The position numbers and the translations under genes are program-made. DNA of 64,000 nt from Rattus norvegicus. Taxonomy: Eukaryota > Chordata > Mammalia > Rodentia > Muridae. The stretch is from assembly GCF_036323735.1 (NCBI RefSeq), contig NC_086020.1, forward strand, positions 121,275,710-121,339,709, in the 5' to 3' direction. This document shows positions 44,010-56,090 of this stretch, in pieces. The notes beneath the pieces were generated by a model that was not told the DNA's origin, made no database searches, and saw only the letters and a program-made list of their open reading frames with translations. Within the stretch, counting starts at the first letter, position 1, and each line of letters starts with the position of its first letter.

Positions 44010-44105
44010 CCAGGTGGATGTGGTGGAGCACACTTGTGATCCCAGAATTTGAGATGGGACAGGAGGCTTATTAATCCGATGAGACCCTGCCTCAGGAAAA
44101 AAGAA
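44010..44105 (+). mobile_element. B1-like SINE
   Basis: 'gtccaggtggatgtggtggagcacacttgtgatcccagaatttgagatgg...gagaccctgcctcagg'. Confidence 0.72.
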
Positions 44106-44348
44106 ATCTCGAAGGTCAAGACCTCAAGTAAACTAGTATCAGCCTGAAGAATGGTCTGGGAAAAGGTGGAAAGTTCAAGGGTTTTGTGTTGCTAGGCTCA
44201 GAGACACTTCAACATTCCTAAATGTGACTACTCAGATCACAAACTACCTCGGTCTAATAAATATGAAATCCACTCTCAATAGAATCTGCACCTAAACTAA
44301 CTTTGTTACCTCAAGAGTAGCATTTAATGCAGTCCTTGTCCCCAGGCT

Positions 44349-45155
44349 GTGGTCACATTTTATATCATACAAGACCATCTGAATTTTGGGTTCCAAGATT
44401 TAGATAGCTCAGAGGAACAAATCTTTCTCTTCCTAAGTAGGCGTATTTGTGGAAATCCATGGAAAGAAAGCCCACATATCTTTAAAGGTAAAGGAGCTCA
44501 CTACAGATTAAAGCCATTGCACCTTCCTCAGCTCAAAAGAGCCCTTGTGATACACAGGCAAGAATGCTGGAATCCGTGCCACCACCCACAGTGGATTGTG
44601 CACATGCTCCCACTTGCCCCTTCCACCCCCTTCCATCGGGATTTGTGTGTTTTCAAGCCTTTTGTCTCCTCCCCACAGCAATGCTGCTTCGGATCCCAAG
44701 GTCTGGCCTATGACATCTGTGACACTTCATTAAAAGCTATTTGGCTTCCTGGTTCCTCCCTACCTCCTTTGAGCATGGAGAGTATCCCATGTCATAACCA
44801 GCACTGTAGACATTTACAGAAAGAGCTAAGAGCCCACAAGAGCTTATTGTCTTATTGCTGTGCTTCAGAACGAGAAGGGCACCAGAGTAGAATGTGGTCA
44901 TTTTTTAGTCTCAAAGCTTACCTGTTGGGGCTGCTACAGGATGGAGGCAGCTTTGTAGTGGGAGATGGCGGGTGGTGGGAGGTGAGGGCGGGTCGGGCAA
45001 AGGAGCAGGAGGGTTCCAGAACCTTTATAAGGTTGGCTCCATTTTGGCCTGAAATGAACAAGAGAAACAAAAGAGACATTCCATTCCACGCTCTGAGCTT
45101 GAGAGGTGGTTTGACCGTAATCGGCAGGACTGGATTCTTCTACACGTTTTCCTAG
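44349..45155 (+). other. Unusually long open frame (268 codons), nature unknown
   Basis: The frame opens at a GTG; its first ATG is at 44604, leaving 183 codons from an ATG. No signal peptide, domain or repeat-derived protein is recognised, and no other strand or phase explains it. No transposon was recognised over it. Residue make-up is mixed (Cys-, His- and Leu-containing) and not obviously protein-like. It could be a chance frame or a decayed exon; I do not claim a gene. Confidence 0.2.
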
Positions 45156-45816
45156 CTGCTGTGGGCCATGAAAACTGAGTTAGTTGTAGATAGCTCTGAT
45201 TAGATAAGGTAGCTTTCAAAGATCTTCATTATGTTCTGGGATGGAATCCATACTCTGTGGATGTCTCCAGGACCCAGGACTTGCTGTCCTAGCCAAAAAT
45301 CAGCCCCAGTCATTGTGACCAATAATATCTCAGATGCATTATAGCCATGCCACCCACAACATTGTGATAGACACATTTTCCTTGCCTCTGGCCTTTCGCC
45401 AATACAACACCATGCCTATTTTTAAGTGATTCAAACTGGAGTCTCTTGGAAAAGCTGTGAGAATATCCACCTCCATGGGAGGGCAAAAGGCGAGTCATTC
45501 TACTTGAAGATGTTGGATTAAGTTAACTAACCGACAGCTGCCATATTGACCCAGCAGCAGTATCCATACTCCATACTTTCCCTTCCCCCATTCCACGGAA
45601 TAGCTGAAGTGGTGATGCAATGCTTCACAATGGCTTCAGGAAATCAGACATCTGTGACGAGCTACTTGTGATGGTCTCATGTAACCATGAGATGACATCC
45701 ATGGGAATGTCAATGAGAGAGAAGGGAAGACAGGAGAGAAGCAGGGACACCCGGGAAGAGATTATTCATGGTTACCGTTGGTATGATTTAAAAGAAAGAG
45801 AGAGACCAAAATCAAG
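45156..45816. other. No recognised element
   Basis: Repeat-poor sequence between the long open frame and the next LTR. Confidence 0.4.
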
Positions 45817-46130
45817 TTACTGAGGAAGGAGTTTATTTGGCATATACTTCACATTGTAATCCATCCTTGAAAGAAGTCAGGACAAGAGCTATTGCAGGGC
45901 AGGAACCTAGAGTCAAGGAGCTGATGCAGAGGACATGGAAGGGTGCTTCTTATTGGCTTGCTCATCATGACTTACTCAACCTGCTTTCTTATAGAACCCA
46001 AGGCCACCAGCCTAGAGATGGCACCACCCACAGTAGACCAGCCTTCCCATATCAACCACTAGTTAACAAAATGTCCTACAGGCTCGCCTGCCTATAGCCC
46101 CATCTAACGAAGACATTTTCCCAACAGTGG
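45817..46130 (-). mobile_element. ORR1-type MaLR LTR
   Basis: 'gaggaaggagtttatttggcatatacttcacattgtaatccatccttgaaagaagtcagg', 'gagctgatgcagaggacatgg', 'gatggcaccacccacagtag', 'tgtcctacaggctcgcctgc' in inverted ORR1 order. Confidence 0.85.
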
Positions 46131-47126
46131 CAAGGCTGCTGACACTAATAAGGTCTACAAACTTTATGGGAGCTGTTGGGAGCTGCCTGCACACAAGTGC
46201 AGGTTCTACACAGCTGAAATGGGCTACCCCAAGAGGAAAAGAAATGGAAGGAAAAGAGCCCTTGATTTATAACCCACAGCCTCCTTGGTGAGTCACTAGC
46301 TTGTCAGATCTGGCTACTCTTACTGCCGCAGCCTGAGCTCTCACATCTGGTGCTCCAAGCTGTCGTTCACACCTCCACAGAGAACACTAAGACAGCCAGA
46401 CTTGGACTCCAGCCCTGGCCCCCAACACTCTATCCTTTTCTTTTGCGACACTGTGCTGTGAGTTGCCCTGGGCATTTCAAGTGCTGTTAACTTAGGCAAT
46501 CTATCCAGCCAGCTGGGTAGAAAGTGTCTGCTGGACACTTTCAGTTAACACCAAGACCCAACGTTCTTAATCAGAATTCTGACTTGATTCAGGGATATCC
46601 CTCTTCCCTTATGGCATGGATAAAACTGTTTTGGAGAAGTGGGTCCTGAATGGTCGTCTAAAAATGAGCTCGGAGAATGATTTCTTATTTTTGGTCCACA
46701 AGAGAGCCTGTGGCCTACATTGACTTAATCTAATGGAAATGCATGACTAAGCCTTCCCAAAAACTGAACGATGCTTCTGTGGGCATCATCTGTAGGCATA
46801 CAGGCTGGTGAGTGGGGGACATGCAAAACAGTGACATCTAGGCACCACAAAATCACAGCCCAGGGCTGGAAGCACAAAGGACCGATCAGTGCTACACAGC
46901 CAGCTGTCATTGTGTTGGGAAGGCCAGAGGAGTTGAATCCTTCTGCAAGAGGTAGGGGCAGTCGTCTGCTTCTTCCCAAGGCACCTGAAGAAGCCAGGAG
47001 GCAGGGAGGTTTCCTCCACAGCAGGCGTCCAGATGTTCTCTACAGGAAGAGAAAGAGAGGATTTAGGAAGCCCAAGAGAGTTTCTGCCCTGAGGCTTAAT
47101 GTAATCCTGTAATTCACACTTAAGGA
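46131..47126. other. No recognised element
   Basis: GGGAGCTGTTGGGAGCTG short duplication at 46168-46185. Overlapping frames of 84, 113 and 120 codons on both strands at 46.7-47.15 kb are mutual shadows. Confidence 0.45.
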
Positions 47127-47225
47127 TTCTCTCTCTTTTCCTCTCCATCCTTCCCTACTTCCCTTCCTCCCTCTCTCCTCTCTTCTCTCCCTCCCTGTCC
47201 TTTTTCCTTTTTCTCTTCTCTCTCC
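47127..47225. repeat. TC-rich polypyrimidine tract
   Basis: About 100 bp almost entirely C and T. Confidence 0.93.
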
Positions 47226-47440
47226 ATATATAAGCAAATCAGAAAGGCATCCAAGTTTCTGCTGGCAGTCAGCCTGCGTCCTCCAGAAACAGCTTGATAA
47301 ACTCGCTTGATAAACGCACAGTAAAGCAAACAGAGCCTGCAGCCCTGGTGGCATTGTTAGGCCAGCAATCCAACCAGTTCCCAAGGCTTTGTCCTATTTT
47401 GGACAAAACCACATTCTGTCATTTTAAAATTTGGTGTTTT

Positions 47441-47548
47441 GGGTTGGGGATTTAGCTCAGTGGTAGAGCGCTTGCCTAGCAAACGCAAGGCCCTGGGTTC
47501 GGTCCCCAGCTCCGAAAAATAGAAAAAAGAAAAAGAAAAAAAAAAAGA
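47441..47548 (+). mobile_element. ID SINE (rat type)
   Basis: Complete ID with consensus A and B boxes and an AAAAAG tail. A 15-bp target duplication with one mismatch (TAAAATTTGGTGTTT / TAAAATTTGGAGTTT) lies at 47425-47439 and 47550-47564. Confidence 0.97.
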
Positions 47549-47564
47549 GTAAAATTTGGAGTTT

Positions 47565-49740
47565 CTCAGAGCTCTTTGCAGAAATCGTCACTTTTCTTAT
47601 CTGTTGAATGAGGCTAAAATGTTTTAAAGACATCCAGTAGTTGTCACTAAGTAGAGTTGTCACTAAGAATACTGTGTGAAGCAAGCAAAGGAAATGCACA
47701 CACAGCCCGTTGGGTGTGTTTCCTCTGGAGAGCCTAACAAGTACATGAGTTACGATTGTACTAATGCACCCTCTGATCTTACGTGCCGCCTTTAGAGGAA
47801 TAATCTCCACCCCTAAACAAGACGTCCAGTTTCAGAGGTGTAATGGACTCTAACCCTTTTTCCATTTCCCACAAGTTCATAAGCCGTGGGTGACAAATTC
47901 AACAATGAAGAGACTGTCCTATTATTTCCTTTATGACCCACAGAGCGTGTAAAAAGAAAATATTCACGGTATTGATAAACCTAACGGCCCTTGACTTCCA
48001 ATACTCCCTTGTGGGTCTCGTTCCATCTGAAATCTGTTGGTTGGACTACACATAACTATTACGGAATTACTCAATAGTGGGACAGAGACTTTGCGATACC
48101 CAAAGGAAGTCCATATTCCTTCTCCTCTAGCATCCATCTGTGCGCTGTATAATCAATCTCTTCATGGGTTGTAGGGCTGAAGGGCGGGCTCTGAACTTCA
48201 CGTTACATCAAGAATTTCTCCGCCCACCCATCCCAGCTGTATCACAGCCACCCCTCACAACTCAGTGCCCAGCACCTCCATACCTCACCCGTCCCCCTCT
48301 TTTCTCCTGCATTTGTCAGCTGGAAGGGGTTTTGGAGGAGGAAACCAGCCAGATGTCGGCTTTGTTTGCTGACATCACTGTTATTTATCACGTGACACAC
48401 ACACCCCTTTCTGCTGAATTCCCCCAGATTCTCGGGTGTTGTAGAGGAAGTGGGTGTGGAAGCTTGATGTTAGAAGCTGACTCCCCCAATTCTGCCTTCA
48501 CTAATATGGGTTAAATAATAACGGGGCCTCCCGTCTCCATATTGCTCAGCTTCCAAAGTCTTGGTATTTCTATTTCTCAAGTAAAAGGAGATTTATGTTT
48601 CTACTGTGCAGACTGTTTTTCAAACCAACACACCACAAATATCTCCTGATAGCCAGGTCGACTTAATCTAAAAACCGAGGTTTTCTGAAAATGGCCGACT
48701 ACAAGAACTTAAAAACGTGTAACGTGTGTTTATGTAATTGCTAATCACAAACATTCTTCTTCTATTAGACTTTGTTTGCTTGCAGAGGTCATGAAAGACC
48801 ACAGAAGATTCTCCCTGCTGCAGCTGGGGGCCACTTGCTCAGCCCTGATGCCGAGGAGAGCAGGTGGCCGGTCTCCGGGCTCCGTTAAAATCTCTGCCTC
48901 ACACACACATTGTGGTCTCTGTGAGTGTTTGGATCTTAACCCTGGCGCTACCATACTTAAGGGCCAGCATTCTGGACGGTCTTTGCTGGCACAAGTCCTG
49001 AACTCTGGGCATGGCGGTAGCTTGTGCCTCTGTCCCCCTAAATTAGGGACATATTATCTCCACATCCTCTGGTTCCAAGACTCGGATGGCTTACATTCTT
49101 TCTGCCAAAGCCAGGGGTGGTGGAAGAGGAGATTATCCGGGTGAATTGCTCCCCAGCTGTTATGATGATAGGCAAGGTTTGGAACCCAAAATGCCTTTTT
49201 TTCTGGAGTGCAATTTGCTCTTGGAAGGACCTTGACCCACGACAGAGATTTCTGCACTCCCAAGCCAGGACATTGTTCCCTTTGCTTGTGAGTAGTCATT
49301 CAGTGTCACAGCAGTTTCTAAGCAGCCACTTCACTGCAAACCAGGAAGCAAGACTGAGCACAGCATGACAGCCCCCCAGAGGAAACCATCAAGGCCACAG
49401 GGGCAGACCCTGCTTTTCTTTTAACTCTTTCTTCTGTGGCGAAATGTCTCTCTCCTGTGTTTCAGTTTGTAGAAAACCTGGGCAAGGCCTGAACTAGCTG
49501 CTGAGGGATCAGATTCTCTTTGAAATCAGAAGGACTGTGCCCACAGAGGCTCCTAGCTGCTGACACGGACCTCTTCAAGTTCCTTGAGCTATCCCGAAGC
49601 ATTTCCTCTTGGAAAAGGTGAAAGACAGCCACTTCAATGAGATACTGACTGAGGTGAGCTTGCTTGCGTTTTGTTGTTATTTGGGATTGTAAGATGTTTT
49701 ACTTTCTGCCTTTTTTATTCTTTGTTTCATATATGTGGAA
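47565..49740. other. Long repeat-poor block upstream of Smim43
   Basis: 2.2 kb with no recognised transposon. Frames of 124 (48140-48514) and 122 codons (48776-49144) exist but lack any family resemblance or splice context. Confidence 0.5.
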
Positions 49741-49800
49741 TATATTTAATGTACTATAATTAACATATTAATATAATATTTATATATTTAATATATAACA
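49741..49800. repeat. AT-rich low complexity
   Basis: TATTTAATATATAA-type sequence. Confidence 0.85.
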
Positions 49801-49809
49801 TATAATTAA

Positions 49810-49950
49810 ACAGACTTTCTATGTGTAGCCCAGGCTGTCCTGGAACTCTGTTTATTGACCAGGCTGACCTTGAACTCGCAGAGATCTGACTGCCTCTGCC
49901 TCTGCCTCCCCAGTGCTGGGATTCAAGCTGTGTGCCACCATGCCTGGCTC
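49810..49950 (-). mobile_element. B1 SINE
   Basis: Inverted near-consensus B1: 'tgtgtagcccaggctgtcctggaactctg...gctgggattcaagctgtgtgccaccatgcctggct'. Confidence 0.95.
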
Positions 49951-50840
49951 TTTGATTCATAATCTATATAACAAATTTTAATCAGTGTCACCCACTCCCC
50001 TTTCCCATCCCCCTCCCTCTCCAACCCAAACCCTTGTTCCCCTCCTACTCTCATGTCTCTTTTTCTGTGTGTGACCCACTGAGTTGCCTGTACAAGAATG
50101 GTTATGAGGTTCTCTGCTGGAGCGCAGGCAACTCGTCAATGGTTACATCACTGAAGAATGGCATACCCTTTCCCGGGATCTATAACTTCTAGTCCCTCTG
50201 GGAGGCATGGGGCTTCATGGGTTCCATATAGCTGTAGACCTTGGCCCTCTAAGCGATTCCTTTGCTGTGTCTATCACATCAGCTGCCCCTGCTTGCATGG
50301 TGTCCATCACCATCAGGCTCGTTGACCACTGACATTCCCTCATAGAAAGAGGGGTTAGCAGAGTTATTGGCCCCTTACCTGAGATTCCATAGCTCCTCTA
50401 AGGCATTTGTCTGCAATCCTTCCCTGATTGCACATGACCTTGGGGTCTTGGTAGGTGCAAGAGTGCATACACTAGTGGAGGCTGCGGGAGGGGGGGCGGG
50501 GGGGAGAAAGCTGGGAGGGAAACCATTATTTGTGCTGAGTAAAGATTTCCCAGTGAAGCATCTTTGGGTGTCACCTATGCTCTGGCAGGCAACCCCTCAC
50601 CCAGGATATAGGTGAGTAGGATCAATAAAAGAATTGGTTACCTGGGGCAAACTTGGGGTTAGTTGTACTTTGGTTTGTCCTATGAAGAAGGGGTAGACAT
50701 AGTTTCTGTCTCCCCAGGGAAGGAATCCATGAATGGATGAAGATGCGTATGTTCTTATCCAGATCTTGTACAGATAACCACAGCTGCAGTGAGTTTCTTC
50801 CTGTGGTCTTTAGGCCACATACCAATGTTGTGTAGGCTTA
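49951..50840 (-). mobile_element. L1 (Lx type) 3'UTR
   Basis: Inverted Lx 3'UTR: C-rich complement of the purine tract (49985-50055), 'gtgacccactgagttgcctg', 'caactcgtcaatggttacatcactgaagaa', '...ggttccatatagctg', and at the right 'atgttcttatccagatcttgtacagataaccacagctgc'. The 82-codon frame inside is not a gene. Confidence 0.7.
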
Positions 50841-51154
50841 AGATTCGAGAATCCCACATTTTTACTACCACAAGGAGTTAGCGTTCAGCTAATTTTGAGT
50901 ATAAATGCATCTAATTGTATGTATTTCTTTAGAAACAATGAATGATACTTGAGGAATATTTGTTACCAAGCAGTTGGCAATCTGTGACTTGTGTCTTCTT
51001 TTATAACACAAAAGTCATTCCACAGAAGTATCAGAAAGTTGGTGTACTTGCTATGTTATCCATACATTGCGTTTTTAGTGAATTTCACAAATTCACTTTT
51101 CCACAGAAAAATAATATCTACATTCAGCTTGAACACAAACAGAATGTTAATAAA

Positions 51155-51268
51155 TCCTGTTTTGTTTTGTTTTGTTTTGTTTTTTTCCGGGGCTGGGGCT
51201 GGGGACCGAACCCAGGACCTTGCACTTCCTAGGTAAGCGCTCTACCACTGAGCCAAATCCCCAACCCC
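51155..51268 (-). mobile_element. ID SINE (rat type)
   Basis: Inverted ID with a (TTTTG)n tail at left. A perfect 15-bp target duplication (CAGAATGTTAATAAA) lies at 51140-51154 and 51269-51283. Confidence 0.97.
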
Positions 51269-51283
51269 CAGAATGTTAATAAA

Positions 51284-51797
51284 AGAATGATTCTTGTGTC
51301 TGCCATTCTGTAAAACACTACTGATAAATATTTATAGAAATTAGCTCGCTCACGATGACAGTATATCTAAAACCATTCTGTTCTTCACACTGTCAATTAT
51401 TTTTATAATGTGAAATTAAGTTGTGAGGTATGTTTGGCAATAATGCCAGTTATGAAATGCATATAAAAAAGTAAGACATATGTTTAAGGTGAATTATTAG
51501 TGCAGGTAATCTTTTTTCTAGATGGTTGCTAATGAGAATGTGAAATTTGTTTAAATGTATTACTGCATGCAGATACAACTTTGGGAACTTTGTCACACCA
51601 GAATACAAAGCCTTTCCAAGGAGCATATAACACATTAGACTCTGCCTCCCATTAGAAGGTGGAGACTCCATGTCTGAGCCCTGGAAGTTTTGGCTTCATT
51701 CCTAGTAAGTGGGGGTTCCAACTCTCTTCTCTCGGTTACCCTGTCTGCAAACAGACAAGGCACAGTCAATCTTTCCTCCTTATAAGTCTCAGGTGTT
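51284..51797. other. AT-rich, no recognised element
   Basis: Nothing coding recognised. Confidence 0.4.
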
Positions 51798-52110
51798 TAC
51801 CAGTGAAAGAAAGTTTACAAAGGAAAGTTTTATTTCGGGTCATGGCTTTGTTGACAGCTCATGGTTTCTTGGGCTCCTTGCTTTGGGGCCTGTGTTGTGG
51901 CAGTGCATTGGAGTGAGGCGTTCACAGTGGAACGAAGTTCTCATGTCACGGCTAGGGTGTAAAAACAGAAGGGACAAGGATCCTCAATCTGCTTCAAGAG
52001 CATGTCCTCAAAAACCTAAGCCTCCTCTGATGTCTGTCTTCCAACAGGGCCAAGCTAGGGCCTGGTAACAACTGGGTCTCCCCTGAACATCAGGTGCCTA
52101 ACAGTGTGCT
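51798..52110 (-). mobile_element. Old MaLR-like LTR
   Basis: 'ggaaagttttatttcgggtcatggc', 'ttgctttggggcctgtgttgtggcagtgcattgg', and '...gtcttccaacagggccaagctagggcc' follow the order of the relic at 39.1 kb. Confidence 0.45.
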
Positions 52111-52714
52111 AACCCAAACACTGTAATGATGCTTCTTGTTGATGCCAACCTCATTAAGCACTGGCTGCCTCCCCTTCTAACACAGTTACCCACCTCCAGC
52201 AAGATAGACTGTCCCAAACAAGAGTTCCCTCCCTTCTTCGAGTTGAATAAATCTGATTTGCATAAGAGTCCCCGGTGCATAGGCTCTTGGATCAGAGACT
52301 TCCTGGAAGTGCTGTTTGGTGTTTCCTGTGTTACCCATGCCTTTTAGCAGCCATCATGATTGATCGTTAAGATCGTAGCTTATGCTGTTTTCACCGAATG
52401 TAGGTTACTAGCACTTGTGACAGAAAGTCAGTACAACAGAAGTCGTTTTGCAGGTATGTTCACTGGATATGATCATAATGAGCTATGAACTAAATTAACT
52501 AGTAAAATACATTAAGCTAAATTAACTAGTAAAACATTTTCAGCATAAGTACACTGCATTAGGATAAAACACTAACGGGAAATGGGAAGAACAATGGCAG
52601 TTGAAACAGAAGAAGAGATAGAAGTTCATTAACGTTGAACAAATAATGGCGGGCTCCAACAGTGTGATATTCAAGTCTTCAACAAGAAGGGGTAAGACCA
52701 CGTTAAAAAAAAAA
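52111..52714. other. No recognised element
   Basis: TAAATTAACTAGTAAAA is directly duplicated at 52491-52531 (about 24-bp spacing). Otherwise mixed. Confidence 0.5.
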
Positions 52715-52805
52715 TACAACTGGTTGTAGTGATTTGCACATATCATATTAGGACTTGGGAGACCGAGGCAGGAAGGTTGCAAGTCTGAGGACATATGGGA
52801 GACTG
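52715..52805 (+). mobile_element. Possible B1-like fragment
   Basis: 'ggttgtagtgatttgcacatatcatattaggacttgggagaccgaggcagg' resembles a diverged B1. Confidence 0.45.
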
Positions 52806-54319
52806 TTTCCATAGCCCACTCTATTCATCACTCTTCTCAGCTCCCAAGTTAAGGAGATTCTTAGCCAACATGGACTCCTTGGTGGGTTGAGGGTGAATTT
52901 GCCAGTCTGGTCTGCTCCTGTCATTCTGCTTCAGTATGCTAGCACTTAGAGAATTGAGAGTGGGAGGTGGGGGGCCCAGGAAGTTGGAGGATGGGAGGGG
53001 CCCTCTCCATTCTGTTCTAAACCTTTTCAGTGTCAGATGAAAATGTTTTCGCCTTGATGGCCACACCCTTCCCACCTCCTCCAGGCAGTAGCCCGAGAGC
53101 CCCAGCCTATGACTCCTGGTTGAGGAAACCACTCAGAGCTCCACGATGTGTAGCATCAGCATCCTGACCTCTGCTGGCTGCTCTGTGTCCCACACTCTGC
53201 TTTAAAGTCAAAGCTCCTCCTGCATTTGAGGAAGTTGTTCCAATAGTGTGTGTGCAGAACAGATTGCCCGAGCGGGAGGCATAGCCCATGAGGCCCTAGG
53301 CCAGCAGCTAGTCTCATCTTTCCTAGTGGACTCAATGAAAGTGCAGAGGTGAGCGGGTGTCACTCCTGTCTCCAAAGAATTCCCTGCCATTGCAGAGCTG
53401 TTCCGCTGAGTTCCCAAATGTTGGGGTCCTGCTGTGCTGAGGAAGCAAAGGGTGAGAAGGTCAGCCCTCCCCACTGGGACCCTGTTTTCCTCAGGAAAGT
53501 GTGATGTCTTCAGTTTTTCCCACCTCTCAGCAGTCCTTAAGGAGCTTTAAGAACTACTAACATTGTGCACTGGTGAGATGTCCCGATCAGCCACAGGGCC
53601 ACTTCCCGCTCCTGCAGAGGCCACTGCTTAGTAGACGATGTCATGGTAGCCCTGCCTCCCTCTCCCAACAGGCTTGGGGTCAGAGGAGGCTCTTCTGGGC
53701 TTCTTGGGGACCTTACCATGGTCTGGCCATTCCTCTGCCTTCCCTGTCTGTACAGCGCCCACTGTGGATCATGTCTTCTGTCCCAAAGCCATCAACGATG
53801 TGTCCCATCTCTGGGGACATGATCTCTTTGTTTATTCCCACTCATGGTCAAAAATGGGGTAGTGGTGTTCCTTTTGCCTCTGTTCTCCCACCCACCCGCA
53901 CTTATTCTTGACAGCTCAGAAAAAAATGTTGGCACTCCTCATACAGCGACCAACAGATGCTTCTTGCCAAAAGGGTTCTGACATCGACTCTGCTTACTGC
54001 CAATAACCACACCTCTCTCCAGCTGTTTCCTGACACCCACAGAGAGAGTGGGGTGAGTTTAACCCCAGGAAGCATCCCTCTGTGTGCTTCTGAGATCCCC
54101 AGAGGCTATTATTATATATAATAGCCAGCATATATCACCAAGTGTGTGAGCTCATGCAAAGCCCAGGACTTCACAGTGTAAGCTAACCAACCATCAGTTT
54201 GCTTGCTTGGTGCCTTGGGACGGAGTCAAGTCTTGCTAACCAATGCTGTAAGTCTACAGTCAGAACAGGTCTACAGAGACTCAAGAAGCAAAAGGACTAA
54301 GCTCAACTTCCAGCCCCTA
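52806..54319. other. Repeat-poor block
   Basis: 1.5 kb with no recognised transposon. Several 60-112 codon frames overlap on both strands between 52.8 and 53.9 kb with no family resemblance. Confidence 0.45.
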
Positions 54320-54480
54320 CTTAGAAAGGTAGGTGCAGTGGCATGACCTTGATTCCATTGCTGGGACAGTGAAGAAAGGCAGATTCCTGAAGCTCACTGG
54401 TCACCTAGTCTACCCTAATCAGGGAGTCCCAGGCCATGAAGAGACTCTGTCTCAAGGTGGACAACTATGAGGAACAACAA
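54320..54480 (+). mobile_element. B4-like SINE, 5'-truncated
   Basis: 'ggtaggtgcagtggcatgacc', 'gaagctcactggtcacctagtctaccctaatcagggagtcccaggccatgaagagactctgtctcaaggtgg'. Confidence 0.72.
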
Positions 54481-54688
54481 CAGGGCACAGCATGGTGTGA
54501 GCATCATGCCTTGTTAGCGTTTCCTCAGGATCCCAGAGCCATTCTTTGCTTCTCTCCTGGTGCCCCCACCGTTTGTAGCTGTTCCATGACTCAGCTGAGA
54601 CCTTTCCACACTCTGAAAGCAGAAGAGGAGGCAGAAAAGGGTGTGGGTTGCGATTCACAGCTCTGTAACTAAAGCCAGACCCTTCCCA

Positions 54689-54770
54689 GTGGTTCCCGAT
54701 TCAGGCTGTTGGCTGGAACGCCCAGTGGAAGCATTTTAAGCTAAACCATCATTTTAAAAATGCTATCTCT
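54689..54770 (+). mobile_element. Possible MER5-type DNA transposon scrap
   Basis: 'ccagtggttcccgattcaggctg...aagcattttaag' resembles the start of MER5 elements. Confidence 0.35.
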
Positions 54771-54897
54771 GCTAGCTTGACCAGCTGACATTGTGGAATC
54801 TAAGCCTTACCTCCAAACGACGGTATTAGTAAGGGAGGGCTCCACATTTTAATATTTTATATCAGACTTCATATCAGACCTACCATCTGAACACAAG

Positions 54898-54898
54898 C

Positions 54899-54930
<32 letters not shown>
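54898..54930. repeat. (CAA)n
   Basis: About eleven units. Confidence 0.96.
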
Positions 54931-54932
<2 letters not shown>

Positions 54933-55837
54933 CCACCACAATGGAAGAAAAACACACATGGCTTTGCTGGCTTTAAATGATCATAAATTACTTGCAAAAA
55001 GAAAGCACGTGCAATAGCAAAGGCCTCTACAAGGATGGTGAGCGACTTATTCCCACAGACCTGGGGATGGTCAAATGTGTAAGTCTAGAGGTCAGCTGGT
55101 TAGATATGTTGCACTTTTACACAAAATAAATAAGTAAATAAACAAACAAATAAATAAATATAAAAAAACAAACAAACTCCTTCCAAACATAGGTCTCGTT
55201 AAATAGGATTTACTTACAGGGCAGAGGTTGTCATATCATATGACTCATGTCCTACCTACATTTTCCTGTTGGAACTTTTCTTGCTAACAGATGATCTAAC
55301 TTTGTTTTGGCTCATCCCCACACTTTGATGGAGTTGTAGCTTCAAATGGGCACCAGTTGATTGCCATATATTTAAATGTTCTTCAGGCCTGTGCAATCAT
55401 CTTGTTCCTCTTAAAAAAAAGTTAAAGTTAAGAAGAAAATGTCTAATGACCTCATTACTTACGGATATAAATCATATTTTATCTGGAGGCAAACGAAGCC
55501 CCCAAATATCCAGAAGCATCAAAACTGTGAACCAAAGAGGAAAAGAACCCTTTTACTGTGTTTGGAGAGTATCCTAAAACAGGTTTCCAAGAATATGGGC
55601 TGCCTGCTCTTAGAACTGGATGAGAAGCCAGCATGGGCTTCAGCCAAAACCAGATTTGCCAGATAATCTAATGTCTAAGTAAAATCAGATTATGTTTCCA
55701 AAATTAATTTGCAAAGCTGATGTAACACACATAGGGAACCTAAAACCATATAATAACTAGTTACTATAAACAAATAATTATTTAGTTATTATAAAACATG
55801 TAGGAATTCTGCTTTCTAAGGATATAATTTTGCAATA
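54931..55837. other. AT-rich, with a (TAAA/CAAA) tract
   Basis: Low-complexity TAAA/CAAA units at 55122-55177; the rest AT-rich with no recognised element. Confidence 0.5.
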
Positions 55838-55925
55838 TCAAACGTTCAACAAATAACTATCGAGCTCTCATATTGTGTCTTGTGCTACACCATGGACTCA
55901 GGTACCCTCTTTGTGATACACACTC
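55838..55925 (-). mobile_element. L2/MIR-type 3'-end relic
   Basis: 'gttcaacaaataactatcgagctctcatattgtgtcttgtgctac' matches the inverse of the common 'tgctcaataaat' tails. Confidence 0.5.
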
Positions 55926-55989
55926 ATCTGTGAAATGGAAACCCTTAATAGCAAGAGTTGTAGGAGAGAAGGCTTCAGAACACAGATGA

Positions 55990-56090
55990 GAAACCAGAGA
56001 GCCTGCATTGAAATCCTGACTGTTCCTTAAGGACCTGTGTGACCTTGGGAAAGTCGCTTGGTCTCTGCTCAGCTAACAGCAAGAAGGGAT
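55990..56090 (+). mobile_element. MIR SINE
   Basis: 'gcctgcattgaaatcctgactgttcc', 'gacctgtgtgaccttgggaaagtcgcttggtctctgctcag' follow MIR core order well. Confidence 0.72.
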
